A stretch of DNA of 64,000 nucleotides from Allolobophora icterica. Its lineage: Eukaryota; Annelida; Clitellata; Crassiclitellata; Lumbricidae. The position numbers and the translations under genes were made by a program. The notes below the pieces were generated by a model, which saw only the letters and a program-made list of their open reading frames with translations, did not search any database and was not told where the DNA came from. Position 1 is the stretch's first letter, and every line of letters begins with the position of its first letter. The stretch spans positions 6,370,736 through 6,434,735 of the forward strand of contig OY744611.1 of NCBI GenBank assembly GCA_963556255.1, written 5' to 3'. Positions 36,801 to 50,900 of this stretch are shown one piece after another.

Positions 36801-37500
36801 ATGTAATGAAACGAATGGCCCTCCATAGAAAAGGCTCTACATAAATGTAATGAAACGAGTTACCCTCCATAGAAAAGGCTCTACATAAATGTAATGAAAC
36901 GAGTGGCCCTCCATAGAAAAGGCTCTACATAAATGTAATGAAACGAGTGGCCCTCCATAGAAAAGGCTCTACATAAATGTAATGAAACGAATGGCCCTCC
37001 ATAGAAAAGGCTCTACATAAATGTAATGAAACGAATGGCCCTCCATAGAAAAGGCTCTACATAAATGTAATGAAACGAGTGCCTCTCCATAGAAAAGGCT
37101 CTACATAAATGTAATGAAACGAGTGGCCCTCCATAGAAAAGGCTCTACATAAATGTAATGAAACGAGTGGCCCTCCATAGAAAAGGCTCTACATAAATGT
37201 AATGAAACGAATGGCCCTCCATAGAAAAGGCTCTACATAAATGTAATGAAACGAGTGGCCCTCCATAGAAAAGGCTCTACATAAATGTAATGAAACGAGT
37301 GGCCATCCATAGAAAAGGCTCTACATAAATGTAATGAAACGAATGGCCCTCCATAGAAAAGGCTCTACATAAATGTAATGAAACGAATGGCCCTCCATAG
37401 AAAAGGCTCTACATAAATGTAATGAAACGAATGGCCCTCCATAGAAAAGGCTCTACATAAATGTAATGAAACGAGTGGCCATCCATAGAAAAGGCTCTAC
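27900..37500. repeat. Tandem ~4.8-kb higher-order duplication
   Basis: Copies of roughly 27.9-32.7 and 32.8-37.5 kb. At the left the offset is 4,883 bp (GTGACC 28149/33032; TTACTCTCC 28458/33341). After about 28.55 kb it becomes 4,795 bp (ACATAAACGT 29756/34551; GACAAGGCTC 31241/36036; GCCTCT near 31950/36745; GTGGCCAT 32680/37475). The 88-bp change equals loss of two whole units from the second copy. Confidence 0.85.
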
Positions 37501-40500
37501 ATAAATGTAATGAAACGAATGGCCCTCCATAGAAAAGGCTCTACATAAATGTAATGAAACGAATGGCCCTCCATAGAAAAGGCTCTACATAAATGTAATG
37601 AAACGAGTGGCCCTCTATAGAAAAGGCTCTACATAAATGTAATGAAACGAATGGCCCTCCATAGAAAAGGCTCTACATAAATGTAATGAAACGAATGGCC
37701 CTCCATAGAAAAGGCTCTACATAAATGTAATGAAACGAATGGCCCTCCATAGAAAAGGCTCTACATAAATGTAATGAAACGAGTGGCCCTCCATAGAAAA
37801 GGCTCTACATAAATGTAATGAAACGAATGGCCCTCCATAGAAAAGGCTCTACATAAATGTAATGAAACGAATGACCCTCCATAGAAAAGGCTCTACATAA
37901 ATGTAATGAAACGAGTGGCCCTCCATAGAAAAGGCTCTACATAAATGTAATGAAACGAATGGCCCTCCATAGAAAAGGCTCTACATAAATGTAATGAAAC
38001 GAGTGGCCCTCCATAGAAAAGGCTCTACATAAATGTAATGAAACGAGTGGCCCTCCATAGAAAAGGCTCTACATAAATGTAATGAAACGAGTTACCCTCC
38101 ATAGAAAAGGCTCTACATAAATGTAATGAAACGAGTTACCCTCCATAGAAAAGGCTCTACATAAATGTAATGAAACGAGTTACCCTCCATAGAAAAGGCT
38201 CTACATAAATGTAATGAAACGAATGGCCCTCCATAGAAAAGGCTCTACATAAATGTAATGAAACGAGTGGCCCTCCATAGAAAAGGCTCTACATAAATGT
38301 AATGAAACGAGTGGCCCTCCATAGAAAAGGCTCTACATAAATGTAATGAAACGAGTTACCCTCCATAGAAAAGGCTCTACATAAATGTAATGAAACGAGT
38401 GGCCCTCCATAGAAAAGGCTCTACATAAATGTAATGAAACGAGTGGCCCTCCATAGAAAAGGCTCTACATAAATGTAATGAAACGAGTTACCCTCCATAG
38501 AAAAGGCTCTACATAAATGTAATGAAACGAATGGCCCTCCATAGAAAAGGCTCTACATAAATGTAATGAAACGAGTGGCCCTCCATAGAAAAGGCTCTAC
38601 ATAAATGTAATGAAACGAATGGCCCTCCATAGAAAAGGCTCTACATTAATGTAATGAAACGAGTGGCCCTCCATAGAAAAGGCTCTACATAAATGTAATG
38701 AATCGAGTGGCCCTTCATAGTAAAGGCTCTACATAAATGTAATGAAACGAATGGCCCTCCATAGAAAAGGCTCTACATAAATGTAATGAAACGAGTGACC
38801 CTCCATAGAAAAGGCTCTACATAAATGTAATGAAACGAATGGCCCTCCATAGAAAAGGCTCTACATAAATGTAATGAAACGAGTTACCCTCCATAGAAAA
38901 GGCTCTACATAAATGTAATGAAACGAGTGGCCCTCCATAGAAAAGGCTCTACATAAATGTAATGAAACGAGTTACCCTCCATAGAAAAGGCTCTACATAA
39001 ATGTAATGAAACGAGTTACCCTCCATAGAAAAGGCTCTACATAAATGTAATGAAACGAGTGGCTCTCCATAGAAAAGGCTCTACATAAATGTAATGAAAC
39101 GAGTTACCCTCCATAGAAAAGGCTCTACATATTAAATGTAATGAAACGAATGGCCCTCCATAGAAAAGGCTCTACATAAATGTAATGAAACGAGTTACCC
39201 TCCATAGAAAAGGCTCTACATAAATGTAATGAAACGAGTGGCCCTCCATAGAAAAGGCTCTACATAAATGTAATGAAACGAGTTACCCTCCATAGAAAAG
39301 GCTCTACATAAATGTAATGAAACGAGTTACCCTCCATAGAAAAGGCTCTACATAAATGTAATGAAACGAATGGCCCTCCATAGAAAAGGCTCTACATAAA
39401 TGTAATGAAACGAATGGCCCTCCATAGAAAAGGCTCTACATAAATGTAATGAAACGAGTTACTCTCCATAGAAAAGGCTCTACATAAATGTAATGAAACG
39501 AATGGCCCTCCATAGAAAAGGCTCTACATAAATGTAATGAAACGAGTGGCCCTCCATAGAAAAGGCTCTACATAAATGTAATGAAACGAGTGGCTCTCCA
39601 CAGAAAAGGCTCTACATAAATGTAATGAAACGAGTTACCCTCCATAGAAAAGGCTCTACATAAATGTAATGAAACGAATGGCCCTCCATAGAAAAGGCTC
39701 TACATAAATGTAATGAAACGAATGGCCCTCCATAGAAAAGGCTCTACATAAATGTAATGAAACGAATGGCCCTCCATAGAAAAGGCTCTACATAAATGTA
39801 ATGAAACGAGTGGCCCTCCATAGAAAAGGCTCTACATAAATGTAATGAAACGAATGGCCCTCCATAGAAAAGGCTCTACATAAATGTAATGAAACGAATG
39901 ACCCTCCATAGAAAAGGCTCTACATAAATGTAATGAAACGAGTGGCCCTCCATAGAAAAGGCTCTACATAAATGTAATGAAACGAATGGCCCTCCATAGA
40001 AAAGGCTCTACATAAATGTAATGAAACGAGTGGCCCTCCATAGAAAAGGCTCTACATAAATGTAATGAAACGAGTGGCCCTCCATAGAAAAGGCTCTACA
40101 TAAATGTAATGAAACGAGTTACCCTCCATAGAAAAGGCTCTACATAAATGTAATGAAACGAGTTACCCTCCATAGAAAAGGCTCTACATAAATGTAATGA
40201 AACGAGTTACCCTCCATAGAAAAGGCTCTACATAAATGTAATGAAACGAATGGCCCTCCATAGAAAAGGCTCTACATAAATGTAATGAAACGAGTGGCCC
40301 TCCATAGAAAAGGCTCTACATAAATGTAATGAAACGAGTGGCCCTCCATAGAAAAGGCTCTACATAAATGTAATGAAACGAGTTACCCTCCATAGAAAAG
40401 GCTCTACATAAATGTAATGAAACGAGTGGCCCTCCATAGAAAAGGCTCTGCATAAATGTAATGAAACGAGTGGCCCTCCATAGAAAAGGCTCTACATAAA

Positions 40501-43500
40501 TGTAATGAAACGAGTTACCGTCCATAGAAAAGGCTCTACATAAATGTAATGAAACGAATGGCCCTCCATAGAAAAGGCTCTACATAAATGTAATGAAACG
40601 AGTGGCCCTCCATAGAAAAGGCTCTACATAAATGTAATGAAACGAATGGCCCTCCATAGAAAAGGCTCTACATTAATGTAATGAAACGAGTGGCCCTCCA
40701 TAGAAAAGGCTCTACATAAATGTAATGAATCGAGTGGCCCTTCATAGTAAAGGCTCTACATAAATGTAATGAAACGAATGGCCCTCCATAGAAAAGGCTC
40801 TACATAAATGTAATGAAACGAGTGACCCTCCATAGAAAAGGCTCTACATAAATGTAATGAAACGAATGGCCCTCCATAGAAAAGGCTCTACATAAATGTA
40901 ATGAAACGAGTTACCCTCCATAGAAAAGGCTCTACATAAATGTAATGAAACGAGTGGCCCTCCATAGAAAAGGCTCTACATAAATGTAATGAAACGAGTT
41001 ACCCTCCATAGAAAAGGCTCTACATAAATGTAATGAAACGAGTTACCCTCCATAGAAAAGGCTCTACATAAATGTAATGAAACGAGTGGCTCTCCATAGA
41101 AAAGGCTCTACATAAATGTAATGAAACGAGTTACCCTCCATAGAAAAGGCTCTACATATTAAATGTAATGAAACGAATGGCCCTCCATAGAAAAGGCTCT
41201 ACATAAATGTAATGAAACGAGTTACCCTCCATAGAAAAGGCTCTACATAAATGTAATGAAACGAGTGGCCCTCCATAGAAAAGGCTCTACATAAATGTAA
41301 TGAAACGAGTTACCCTCCATAGAAAAGGCTCTACATAAATGTAATGAAACGAGTTACCCTCCATAGAAAAGGCTCTACATAAATGTAATGAAACGAATGG
41401 CCCTCCATAGAAAAGGCTCTACATAAATGTAATGAAACGAATGGCCCTCCATAGAAAAGGCTCTACATAAATGTAATGAAACGAGTTACTCTCCATAGAA
41501 AAGGCTCTACATAAATGTAATGAAACGAATGGCCCTCCATAGAAAAGGCTCTACATAAATGTAATGAAACGAGTGGCCCTCCATAGAAAAGGCTCTACAT
41601 AAATGTAATGAAACGAGTGGCTCTCCACAGAAAAGGCTCTACATAAATGTAATGAAACGAGTTACCCTCCATAGAAAAGGCTCTACATAAATGTAATGAA
41701 ACGAATGGCCCTCCATAGAAAAGGCTCTACATAAATGTAATGAAACGAGTGGCCCTCCATAGAAAAGGCTCTACATAAATGTAATGAAACGAATGGCCCT
41801 CCATAGAAAAGGCTCTACATAAATGTAATGAAACGAGTGACCCTCCATAGAAAAGGCTCTACATAAATGTAATGAAACGAGTGGCCCTCCATAGAAAAGG
41901 CTCTACATAAATGTAATGAAACGAGTGGCTCTCCACAGAAAAGGCTCTACATAAATGTAATGAAACGAGTTACCCTCCATAGAAAAGGCTCTACATAAAT
42001 GTAATGAAACGAATGGCCCTCCATAGAAAAGGCTCTACATAAATGTAATGAAACGAGTGGCCCTCCATAGAAAAGGCTCTACATAAATGTAATGAAACGA
42101 ATGGCCCTCCATAGAAAAGGCTCTACATAAATGTAATGAAACGAGTTACCCTCCATAGAAAAGGCTCTACATAAATGTAATGAAACGAGTGGCCATCCAT
42201 AGAAAAGGCTCTACATAAATGTAATGAAACGAGTGGCCCTCCATAGAAAAGGCTCTACATAAATGTAATGAAACGAGTGGCCCTCCATAGAAAAGGCTCT
42301 ACATAAATGTAATGAAACGAGTGGCCCTCCATAGAAAAGGCTCTACATAAATGTAATGAAAGAATGGCCCTCCATAGAAAAGGCTCTACATAAATGTAAT
42401 GAAACGAGTGGCCCTCCATAGAAAAGGCTCTACATAAATGTAATGAAACGAGTGGCTCTCCATAGAAAAGGCTCTACATAAATGTAATGAAACGAGTGGC
42501 CCTCCATAGAAAAGGCTCTACATAAATGTAATGAAACGAGTGGCCCTCCATAGAAAAGGCTCTACATAAATGTAATGAAACGAATGGCCCTCCATAGAAA
42601 AGGCTCTACATAAATGTAATGAAACGAGTTACCCTCCATAGAAAAGGCTCTACATAAATGTAATGAAACGAGTGGCCCTCCATAGAAAAGGCTCTACATA
42701 AATGTAATGAAACGAGTGGCCCTCCATAGAAAAGGCTCTACATAAATGTAATGAAACGAATGGCCCTCCATAGAAAAGGCTCTACATAAATGTAATGAAA
42801 CGAATGGCCCTCCATAGAAAAGGCTCTACATAAATGTAATGAAACGAGTTACCCTCCATAGAAAAGGCTCTACATAAATGTAATGAAACGAGTGGCCCTC
42901 CATAGAAAAGGCTCTACATAAATGTAATGAAACGAATGGCCCTCCATAGAAAAGGCTCTACATAAATGTAGTGAAACGAATGGCCCTCCATAGAAAAGGC
43001 TCTACATAAATGTAATGAAACGAGTGGCCCTCCATAGAAAAGGCTCTACATAAATGTAATGAAACGAGTTACCCTCCATAGAAAAGGCTCTACATAAATG
43101 TAATGAAACGAGTTACCCTCCATAGAAAAGGCTCTACATAAATGTAATGAAACGAGTTACCCTCCATAGAAAAGGCTCTACATAAATGTAATGAAACGAA
43201 TGGCCCTCCATAGAAAAGGCTCTACATAAATGTAATGAAACGAGTGGCCCTCCATAGAAAAGGCTCTACATAAATGTAATGAAACGAGTGGCCCTCCATA
43301 GAAAAGGCTCTACATAAATGTAATGAAACGAATGGCCCTCCATAGAAAAGGCTCTACATAAATGTAATGAAACGAGTGGCTCTCCATAGAAAAGGCTCTA
43401 CATAAATGTAATGAAACGAGTTACCCTCCATAGAAAAGGCTCTACATAAATGTAATGAAACGAATGGCCCTCCATAGAAAAGGCTCTACATAAATGTAAT

Positions 43501-44690
43501 GAAACGAGTGGCCCTCCATAGAAAAGGCTCTACATAAATGTAATGAAACGAATGGCCCTCCATAGAAAAGGCTCTACATAAATGTAATGAAACTAGTGGC
43601 CCTCCATAGAAAAGGCTCTACATAAATGTAATGAATCGAGTGGCCCTCCATAGTAAAGGCTCTACATAAATGTAATGAAACGAATGGCCCTCCATAGAAA
43701 AGGCTCTACATAAATGTAATGAAACGAGTTACCCTCCATAGATAAGGCTCTACATAAATGTAATGAAACGAGTGGCCCTCCATAGAAAAGGCTCTACATA
43801 AATGTAATGAAACGAGTGGCCCTCCATAGAAAAGGCTCTACATAAATGTAATGAAACGAGTTACCCTCCATAGAAAAGGCTCTACATAAATGTAATGAAA
43901 CGAATGGCCCTCCATAGAAAAGGCTCTACATAAATGTAATGAAACGAGTGGCCCTCCATAGAAAAGGCTCTACATAAATGTAATGAAACGAATGGCCCTC
44001 CATAGAAAAGGCTCTACATAAATGTAATGAAACGAGTGGCCCTCCATAGAAAAGGCTCTACATAAATGTAATGAATCGAGTGGCCCTCCATAGTAAAGGC
44101 TCTACATAAATGTAATGAAACGAATGGCCCTCCATAGAAAAGGCTCTACATAAATGTAATGAAACGAGTGACCCTCCATAGAAAAGGCTCTACATAAATG
44201 TAATGAAACGAATGGCCCTCCATAGAAAAGGCTCTACATAAATGTAATGAAACGAGTGACCCTCCATAGAAAAGGCTCTACATAAATGTAATGAAACGAA
44301 TGGCCCTCCATAGAAAAGGCTCTACATAAATGTAATGAAACGAATGGCCCTCCATAGAAAAGGCTCTACATAAATGTAATGAAACGAGTGACCCTCCATA
44401 GAAAAGGCTCTACATAAATGTAATGAAACGAATGGCCCTCCATAGAAAAGGCTCTACATAAATGTAATGAAACGAGTGACCCTCCATAGAAAAGGCTCTA
44501 CATAAATGTAATGAAACGAATGGCCCTCCATAGAAAAGGCTCTACATAAATGTAATGAAACGAATGGCCCTCCATAGAAAAGGCTCTACATAAATGTAAT
44601 GAAACGAATGGCCCTCCATAGAAAAGGCTCTACATAAATGTAATGAAACGAATGGCCCTCCATAGAAAAGGCTCTACATAAATGTAATGA
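31970..44690. repeat. Higher-order block 1 of the 13,027-bp duplication
   Basis: Private variants in this block recur exactly 13,027 bp later. Examples are ACATAAACGT 34551 and 47578; GACAAGGCTC at 36036 and 49063; the ATT insertions 39131/52158 and 41158/54185; AACTAGTGG (C at 43593) and 56620; GATAAGGC 43741 and 56768. To the left the match fails at the GCCTCT variant near 31950 (no counterpart near 44977) and holds at GGCCTTCC 32243/45271. To the right it fails between about 44695 and 44783. The offset equals 296 units plus a net 3 bp, which the listed indels account for. Confidence 0.9.
37700..41750. repeat. Tandem 2,027-bp higher-order duplication
   Basis: Copies of about 37.7-39.72 and 39.73-41.75 kb. 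Paired markers at exactly 2,027 bp are ATGACCC 37871/39898, CATTAATG 38644/40671, the ATT insertion 39131/41158 and CTCTCCACAG 39594/41621. The same pair is present again in block 2 (ATT at 52158 and 54185), so the 2,027-bp event came before the 13,027-bp one. Confidence 0.88.
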
Positions 44691-44999
44691 AACGAGTGGC
44701 CCTCCATAGAAAAGGCTCTACATAAATGTAATGAAACGAATGGCCCTCCATAGAAAAGGCTCTACATAAATGTAATGAAACGAATGGCCTTCCATAGAAA
44801 AGGCTCTACATAAATGTAATGAAACGAGTGGCTCTCCATAGAAAAGGCTCTACATAAATGTAATGAAACGAGTGGCCCTCCATAGAAAAGGCTCTACATA
44901 AATGTAATGAAACGAGTGGCCCTCCATAGAAAAGGCTCTACATAAATGTAATGAAACGAATGGCCCTCCATAGAAAAGGCTCTACATAAATGTAATGAA

Positions 45000-47900
45000 A
45001 CGAGTGGCCCTCCATAGAAAAGGCTCTACATAAATGTAATGAAACGAATGGCCCTCCATAGAAAAGGCTCTACATAAATGTAATGAAACGAGTTACCCTC
45101 CATAGAAAAGGCTCTACATAAATGTAATGAAACGAGTGGCCCTCCATAGAAAAGGCTCTACATAAATGTAATGAAACGAGTGGCCCTCCATAGAAAAGGC
45201 TCTACATAAATGTAATGAAACGAATGGCCCTCCATAGAAAAGGCTCTACATAAATGTAATGAAACGAATGGCCTTCCATAGAAAAGGCTCTACATAAATG
45301 TAATGAAACGATGGCTCTCCATAGAAAAGGCTCTACATAAATGTAATGAAACGAGTGGCCCTCCATAGAAAAGGCTCTACATAAATGTAATGAAACGAGT
45401 GGCCCTCCATAGAAAAGGCTCTACATAAATGTAATGAAACGAATGGCCCTCCATAGAAAAGGCTCTACATAAATGTAATGAAACGAGTGGCCCTCCATAG
45501 AAAAGGCTCTACATAAATGTAATGAAACGAGTGGCCATCCATAGAAAAGGCTCTACATAAATGTAATGAAACGAATGGCCCTCCATAGAAAAGGCTCTAC
45601 ATAAATGTAATGAAACGAATGGCCCTCCATAGAAAAGGCTCTACATAAATGTAATGAAACGAATGGCCCTCCATAGAAAAGGCTCTACATAAATGTAATG
45701 AAACGAGTGGCCATCCATAGAAAAGGCTCTACATAAATGTAATGAAACGAATGGCCCTCCATAGAAAAGGCTCTACATAAATGTAATGAAACGAATGGCC
45801 CTCCATAGAAAAGGCTGTACATAAATGTAATGAAACGAGTGGCCCTCCATAGAAAAGGCTCTACATAAATGTAATGAAACGAATGGCCCTCCATAGAAAA
45901 GGCTCTACATTAATGTAATGAAACGAGTGGCCCTCCATAGAAAAGGCTCTACATAAATGTAATGAATCGAGTGGCCCTCCATAGTAAAGGCTCTACATAA
46001 ATGTAATGAAACGAATGGCCCTCCATAGAAAAGGCTCTACATAAATGTAATGAAACGAGTGACCCTCCATAGAAAAGGCTCTACATAAATGTAATGAAAC
46101 GAATGGCCCTCCATAGAAAAGGCTCTACATAAATGTAATGAAACGAGTTACCCTCCATAGAAAAGGCTCTACATAAATGTAATGAAACGAGTGGCCCTCC
46201 ATAGAAAAGGCTCTACATAAATGTAATGAAACGAGTTACCCTCCATAGAAAAGGCTCTACATAAATGTAATGAAACGAATGGCCCTCCATAGAAAAGGCT
46301 CTACATAAATGTAATGAAACGAATGGCCCTCCATAGAAAAGGCTCTACATAAATGTAATGAAACGAGTTACTCTCCATAGAAAAGGCTCTACATAAATGT
46401 AATGAAACGAATGGCCCTCCATAGAAAAGGCTCTACATAAATGTAATGAAACGAGTGGCCCTCCATAGAAAAGGCTCTACATAAATGTAATGAAACGAAT
46501 GGCCCTCCATAGAAAAGGCTCTACATAAATGTAATGAAACGAGTGGCCCTCCATAGAAAAGGCTCTACATAAATGTAATGAAACGAATGGCCCTCCATAG
46601 AAAAGGCTCTACATAAATGTAATGAAACGAGTTACCCTCCATAGAAAAGGCTCTACATAAATGTAATGAAACGAGTGGCCATCCATAGAAAAGGCTCTAC
46701 ATAAATGTAATGAAACGAGTGGCCCTCCATAGAAAAGGCTCTACATAAATGTAATGAAACGAGTGGCCCTCCATAGAAAAGGCTCTACATAAATGTAATG
46801 AAACGAGTGGCCCTCCATAGAAAAGGCTCTACATAAATGTAATGAAAGAATGGCCCTCCATAGAAAAGGCTCTACATAAATGTAATGAAACGAGTGGCCC
46901 TCCATAGAAAAGGCTCTACATAAATGTAATGAAACGAGTGGCTCTCCATAGAAAAGGCTCTACATAAATGTAATGAAACGAGTGGCCCTCCATAGAAAAG
47001 GCTCTACATAAATGTAATGAAACGAGTGGCCCTCCATAGAAAAGGCTCTACATAAATGTAATGAAACGAATGGCCCTCCATAGAAAAGGCTCTACATAAA
47101 TGTAATGAAACGAGTTACCCTCCATAGAAAAGGCTCTACATAAATGTAATGAAACGAGTGGCCCTCCATAGAAAAGGCTCTACATAAATGTAATGAAACG
47201 AGTGGCCCTCCATAGAAAAGGCTCTACATAAATGTAATGAAACGAATGGCCCTCCATAGAAAAGGCTCTACATAAATGTAATGAAACGAATGGCCCTCCA
47301 TAGAAAAGGCTCTACATAAATGTAATGAAACGAGTTACCCTCCATAGAAAAGGCTCTACATAAATGTAATGAAACGAGTGGCCCTCCATAGAAAAGGCTC
47401 TACATAAATGTAATGAAACGAGTGGCCCTCCATAGAAAAGGCTCTACATAAATGTAATGAAACGAATGGCCCTCCATAGAAAAGGCTCTACATAAATGTA
47501 ATGAAACGAGTGGCCCTCCATAGAAAAGGCTCTACATAAATGTAATGAAACGAGTGGCCATCCATAGAAAAGGCTCTACATAAACGTAATGAAACGAATG
47601 GCCCTCCATAGAAAAGGCTCTACATAAATGTAATGAAACGAATGGCCCTCCATAGAAAAGGCTCTACATAAATGTAATGAAACGAATGGCCCTCCATAGA
47701 AAAGGCTCTACATAAATGTAATGAAACGAGTGGCCATCCATAGAAAAGGCTCTACATAAATGTAATGAAACGAATGGCCCTCCATAGAAAAGGCTCTACA
47801 TAAATGTAATGAAACGAATGGCCCTCCATAGAAAAGGCTCTACATAAATGTAATGAAACGAGTGGCCCTCCATAGAAAAGGCTCTACATAAATGTAATGA

Positions 47901-50900
47901 AACGAATGGCCCTCCATAGAAAAGGCTCTACATAAATGTAATGAAACGAGTGGCCCTCCATAGAAAAGGCTCTACATAAATGTAATGAAACGAATGGCCC
48001 TCCATAGAAAAGGCTCTACATAAATGTAATGAAACGAATGGCCCTCCATAGAAAAGGCTCTACATAAATGTAATGAAACGAGTGGCCCTCCATAGAAAAG
48101 GCTCTACATAAATGTAATGAAACGAATGGCCCTCCATAGAAAAGGCTCTACATAAATGTAATGAAACGAATGGCCCTCCATAGAAAAGGCTCTACATAAA
48201 TGTAATGAAACGAGTGGCCCTCCATAGAAAAGGCTCTACATAAATGTAATGAAACGAATGGCCCTCCATAGAAAAGGCTCTACATAAATGTAATGAAACG
48301 AGTGGCCCTCCATAGAAAAGGCTCTACATAAATGTAATGAAACGAGTGGCCCTCCATAGAAAAGGCTCTACATAAATGTAATGAAACGAGTTACCCTCCA
48401 TAGAAAAGGCTCTACATAAATGTAATGAAACGAGTTACCCTCCATAGAAAAGGCTCTACATAAATGTAATGAAACGAGTTACCCTCCATAGAAAAGGCTC
48501 TACATTAATGTAATGAAACGAATGGCCCTCCATAGGAAAGGCTCTACATAAATGTAATGAAACGAGTGGCCCTCCATAGAAAAGGCTCTACATAAATGTA
48601 ATGAAACGAGTGGCCCTCCATAGAAAAGGCTCTACATAAATGTAATGAAACGAGTGGCCCTCCATAGAAAAGGCTCTACATAAATGTAATGAAACGAGTG
48701 GCCCTCCATAGAAAAGGCTCTACATAAATGTAATGAAACGAGTTACCCTCCATAGAAAAGGCTCTACATAAATGTAATGAAACGAGTTACCCTCCATAGA
48801 AAAGGCTCTACATAAATGTAATGAAACGAGTTACCCTCCATAGAAAAGGCTCTACATAAATGTAATGAAACGAATGGCCCTCCATAGAAAAGGCTCTACA
48901 TAAATGTAATGAAACGAGTGGCCCTCCATAGAAAAGGCTCTACATAAATGTAATGAAACGAGTGGCCCTCCATAGAAAAGGCTCTACATAAATGTAATGA
49001 AACGAGTTACCCTCCATAGAAAAGGCACAACATAAATGTAATGAAACGAGTGGCCCTCCATAGACAAGGCTCTACATTAATGTAATGAAACGAGTGGCCC
49101 TCCATAGAAAAGGCTCTACATAAATGTAATGAAACGAATGGCCCTCCATAGAAAAGGCTCTACATAAATGTAATGAAACGAGTGGCCCTCCATAGAAAAG
49201 GCTCTACATAAATGTAATGAAACGAATGGCCCTCCATAGAAAAGGCTCTACATAAATGTAATGAAACGAGTGGCCCTCCATAGAAAAGGCTCTACATAAA
49301 TGTAATGAATCGAGTGGCCCTCCATAGTAAAGGCTCTACATAAATGTAATGAAACGAATGGCCCTCCATAGAAAAGGCTCTACATAAATGTAATGAAACG
49401 AGTGACCCTCCATAGAAAAGGCTCTACATAAATGTAATGAAACGAATGGCCCTCCATAGAAAAGGCTCTACATAAATGTAATGAAACGAGTTACCCTCCA
49501 TAGAAAAGGCTCTACATAAATGTAATGAAACGAGTGGCCCTCCATAGAAAAGGCTCTACATAAATGTAATGAAACGAGTGGCCCTCCATAGAAAAGGCTC
49601 TACATAAATGTAATGAAACGAATGGCCCTCCATAGAAAAGGCTCTACATAAATGTAATGAAACGAGTGGCCCTCCATAGAAAAGGCTCTACATAAATGTA
49701 ATGAAACGAGTGGCTCTCCATAGAAAAGGCTCTACATAAATGTAATGAAACGAGTGGCCCTCCATAGAAAAGCCTCTACATAAATGTAATGAAACGAGTG
49801 GCCCTCCATAGAAAAGGCTCTACATAAATGTAATGAAACGAATGGCCCTCCATAGAAAAGGCTCTACATAAATGTAATGAAACGAGTTACCCTCCATAGA
49901 AAAGGCTCTACATAAATGTAATGAAACGAGTGGCCCTCCATAGAAAAGGCTCTACATAAATGTAATGAAACGAGTGGCCCTCCATAGAAAAGGCTCTACA
50001 TAAATGTAATGAAACGAATGGCCCTCCATAGAAAAGGCTCTACATAAATGTAATGAAACGAATGGCCCTCCATAGAAAAGGCTCTACATAAATGTAATGA
50101 AACGAGTGCCTCTCCATAGAAAAGGCTCTACATAAATGTAATGAAACGAGTGGCCCTCCATAGAAAAGGCTCTACATAAATGTAATGAAACGAGTGGCCC
50201 TCCATAGAAAAGGCTCTACATAAATGTAATGAAACGAATGGCCCTCCATAGAAAAGGCTCTACATAAATGTAATGAAACGAGTGGCCCTCCATAGAAAAG
50301 GCTCTACATAAATGTAATGAAACGAGTGGCCATCCATAGAAAAGGCTCTACATAAATGTAATGAAACGAATGGCCCTCCATAGAAAAGGCTCTACATAAA
50401 TGTAATGAAACGAATGGCCCTCCATAGAAAAGGCTCTACATAAATGTAATGAAACGAATGGCCCTCCATAGAAAAGGCTCTACATAAATGTAATGAAACG
50501 AGTGGCCATCCATAGAAAAGGCTCTACATAAATGTAATGAAACGAATGGCCCTCCATAGAAAAGGCTCTACATAAATGTAATGAAACGAATGGCCCTCCA
50601 TAGAAAAGGCTCTACATAAATGTAATGAAACGAGTGGCCCTCTATAGAAAAGGCTCTACATAAATGTAATGAAACGAATGGCCCTCCATAGAAAAGGCTC
50701 TACATAAATGTAATGAAACGAATGGCCCTCCATAGAAAAGGCTCTACATAAATGTAATGAAACGAATGGCCCTCCATAGAAAAGGCTCTACATAAATGTA
50801 ATGAAACGAGTGGCCCTCCATAGAAAAGGCTCTACATAAATGTAATGAAACGAATGGCCCTCCATAGAAAAGGCTCTACATAAATGTAATGAAACGAATG

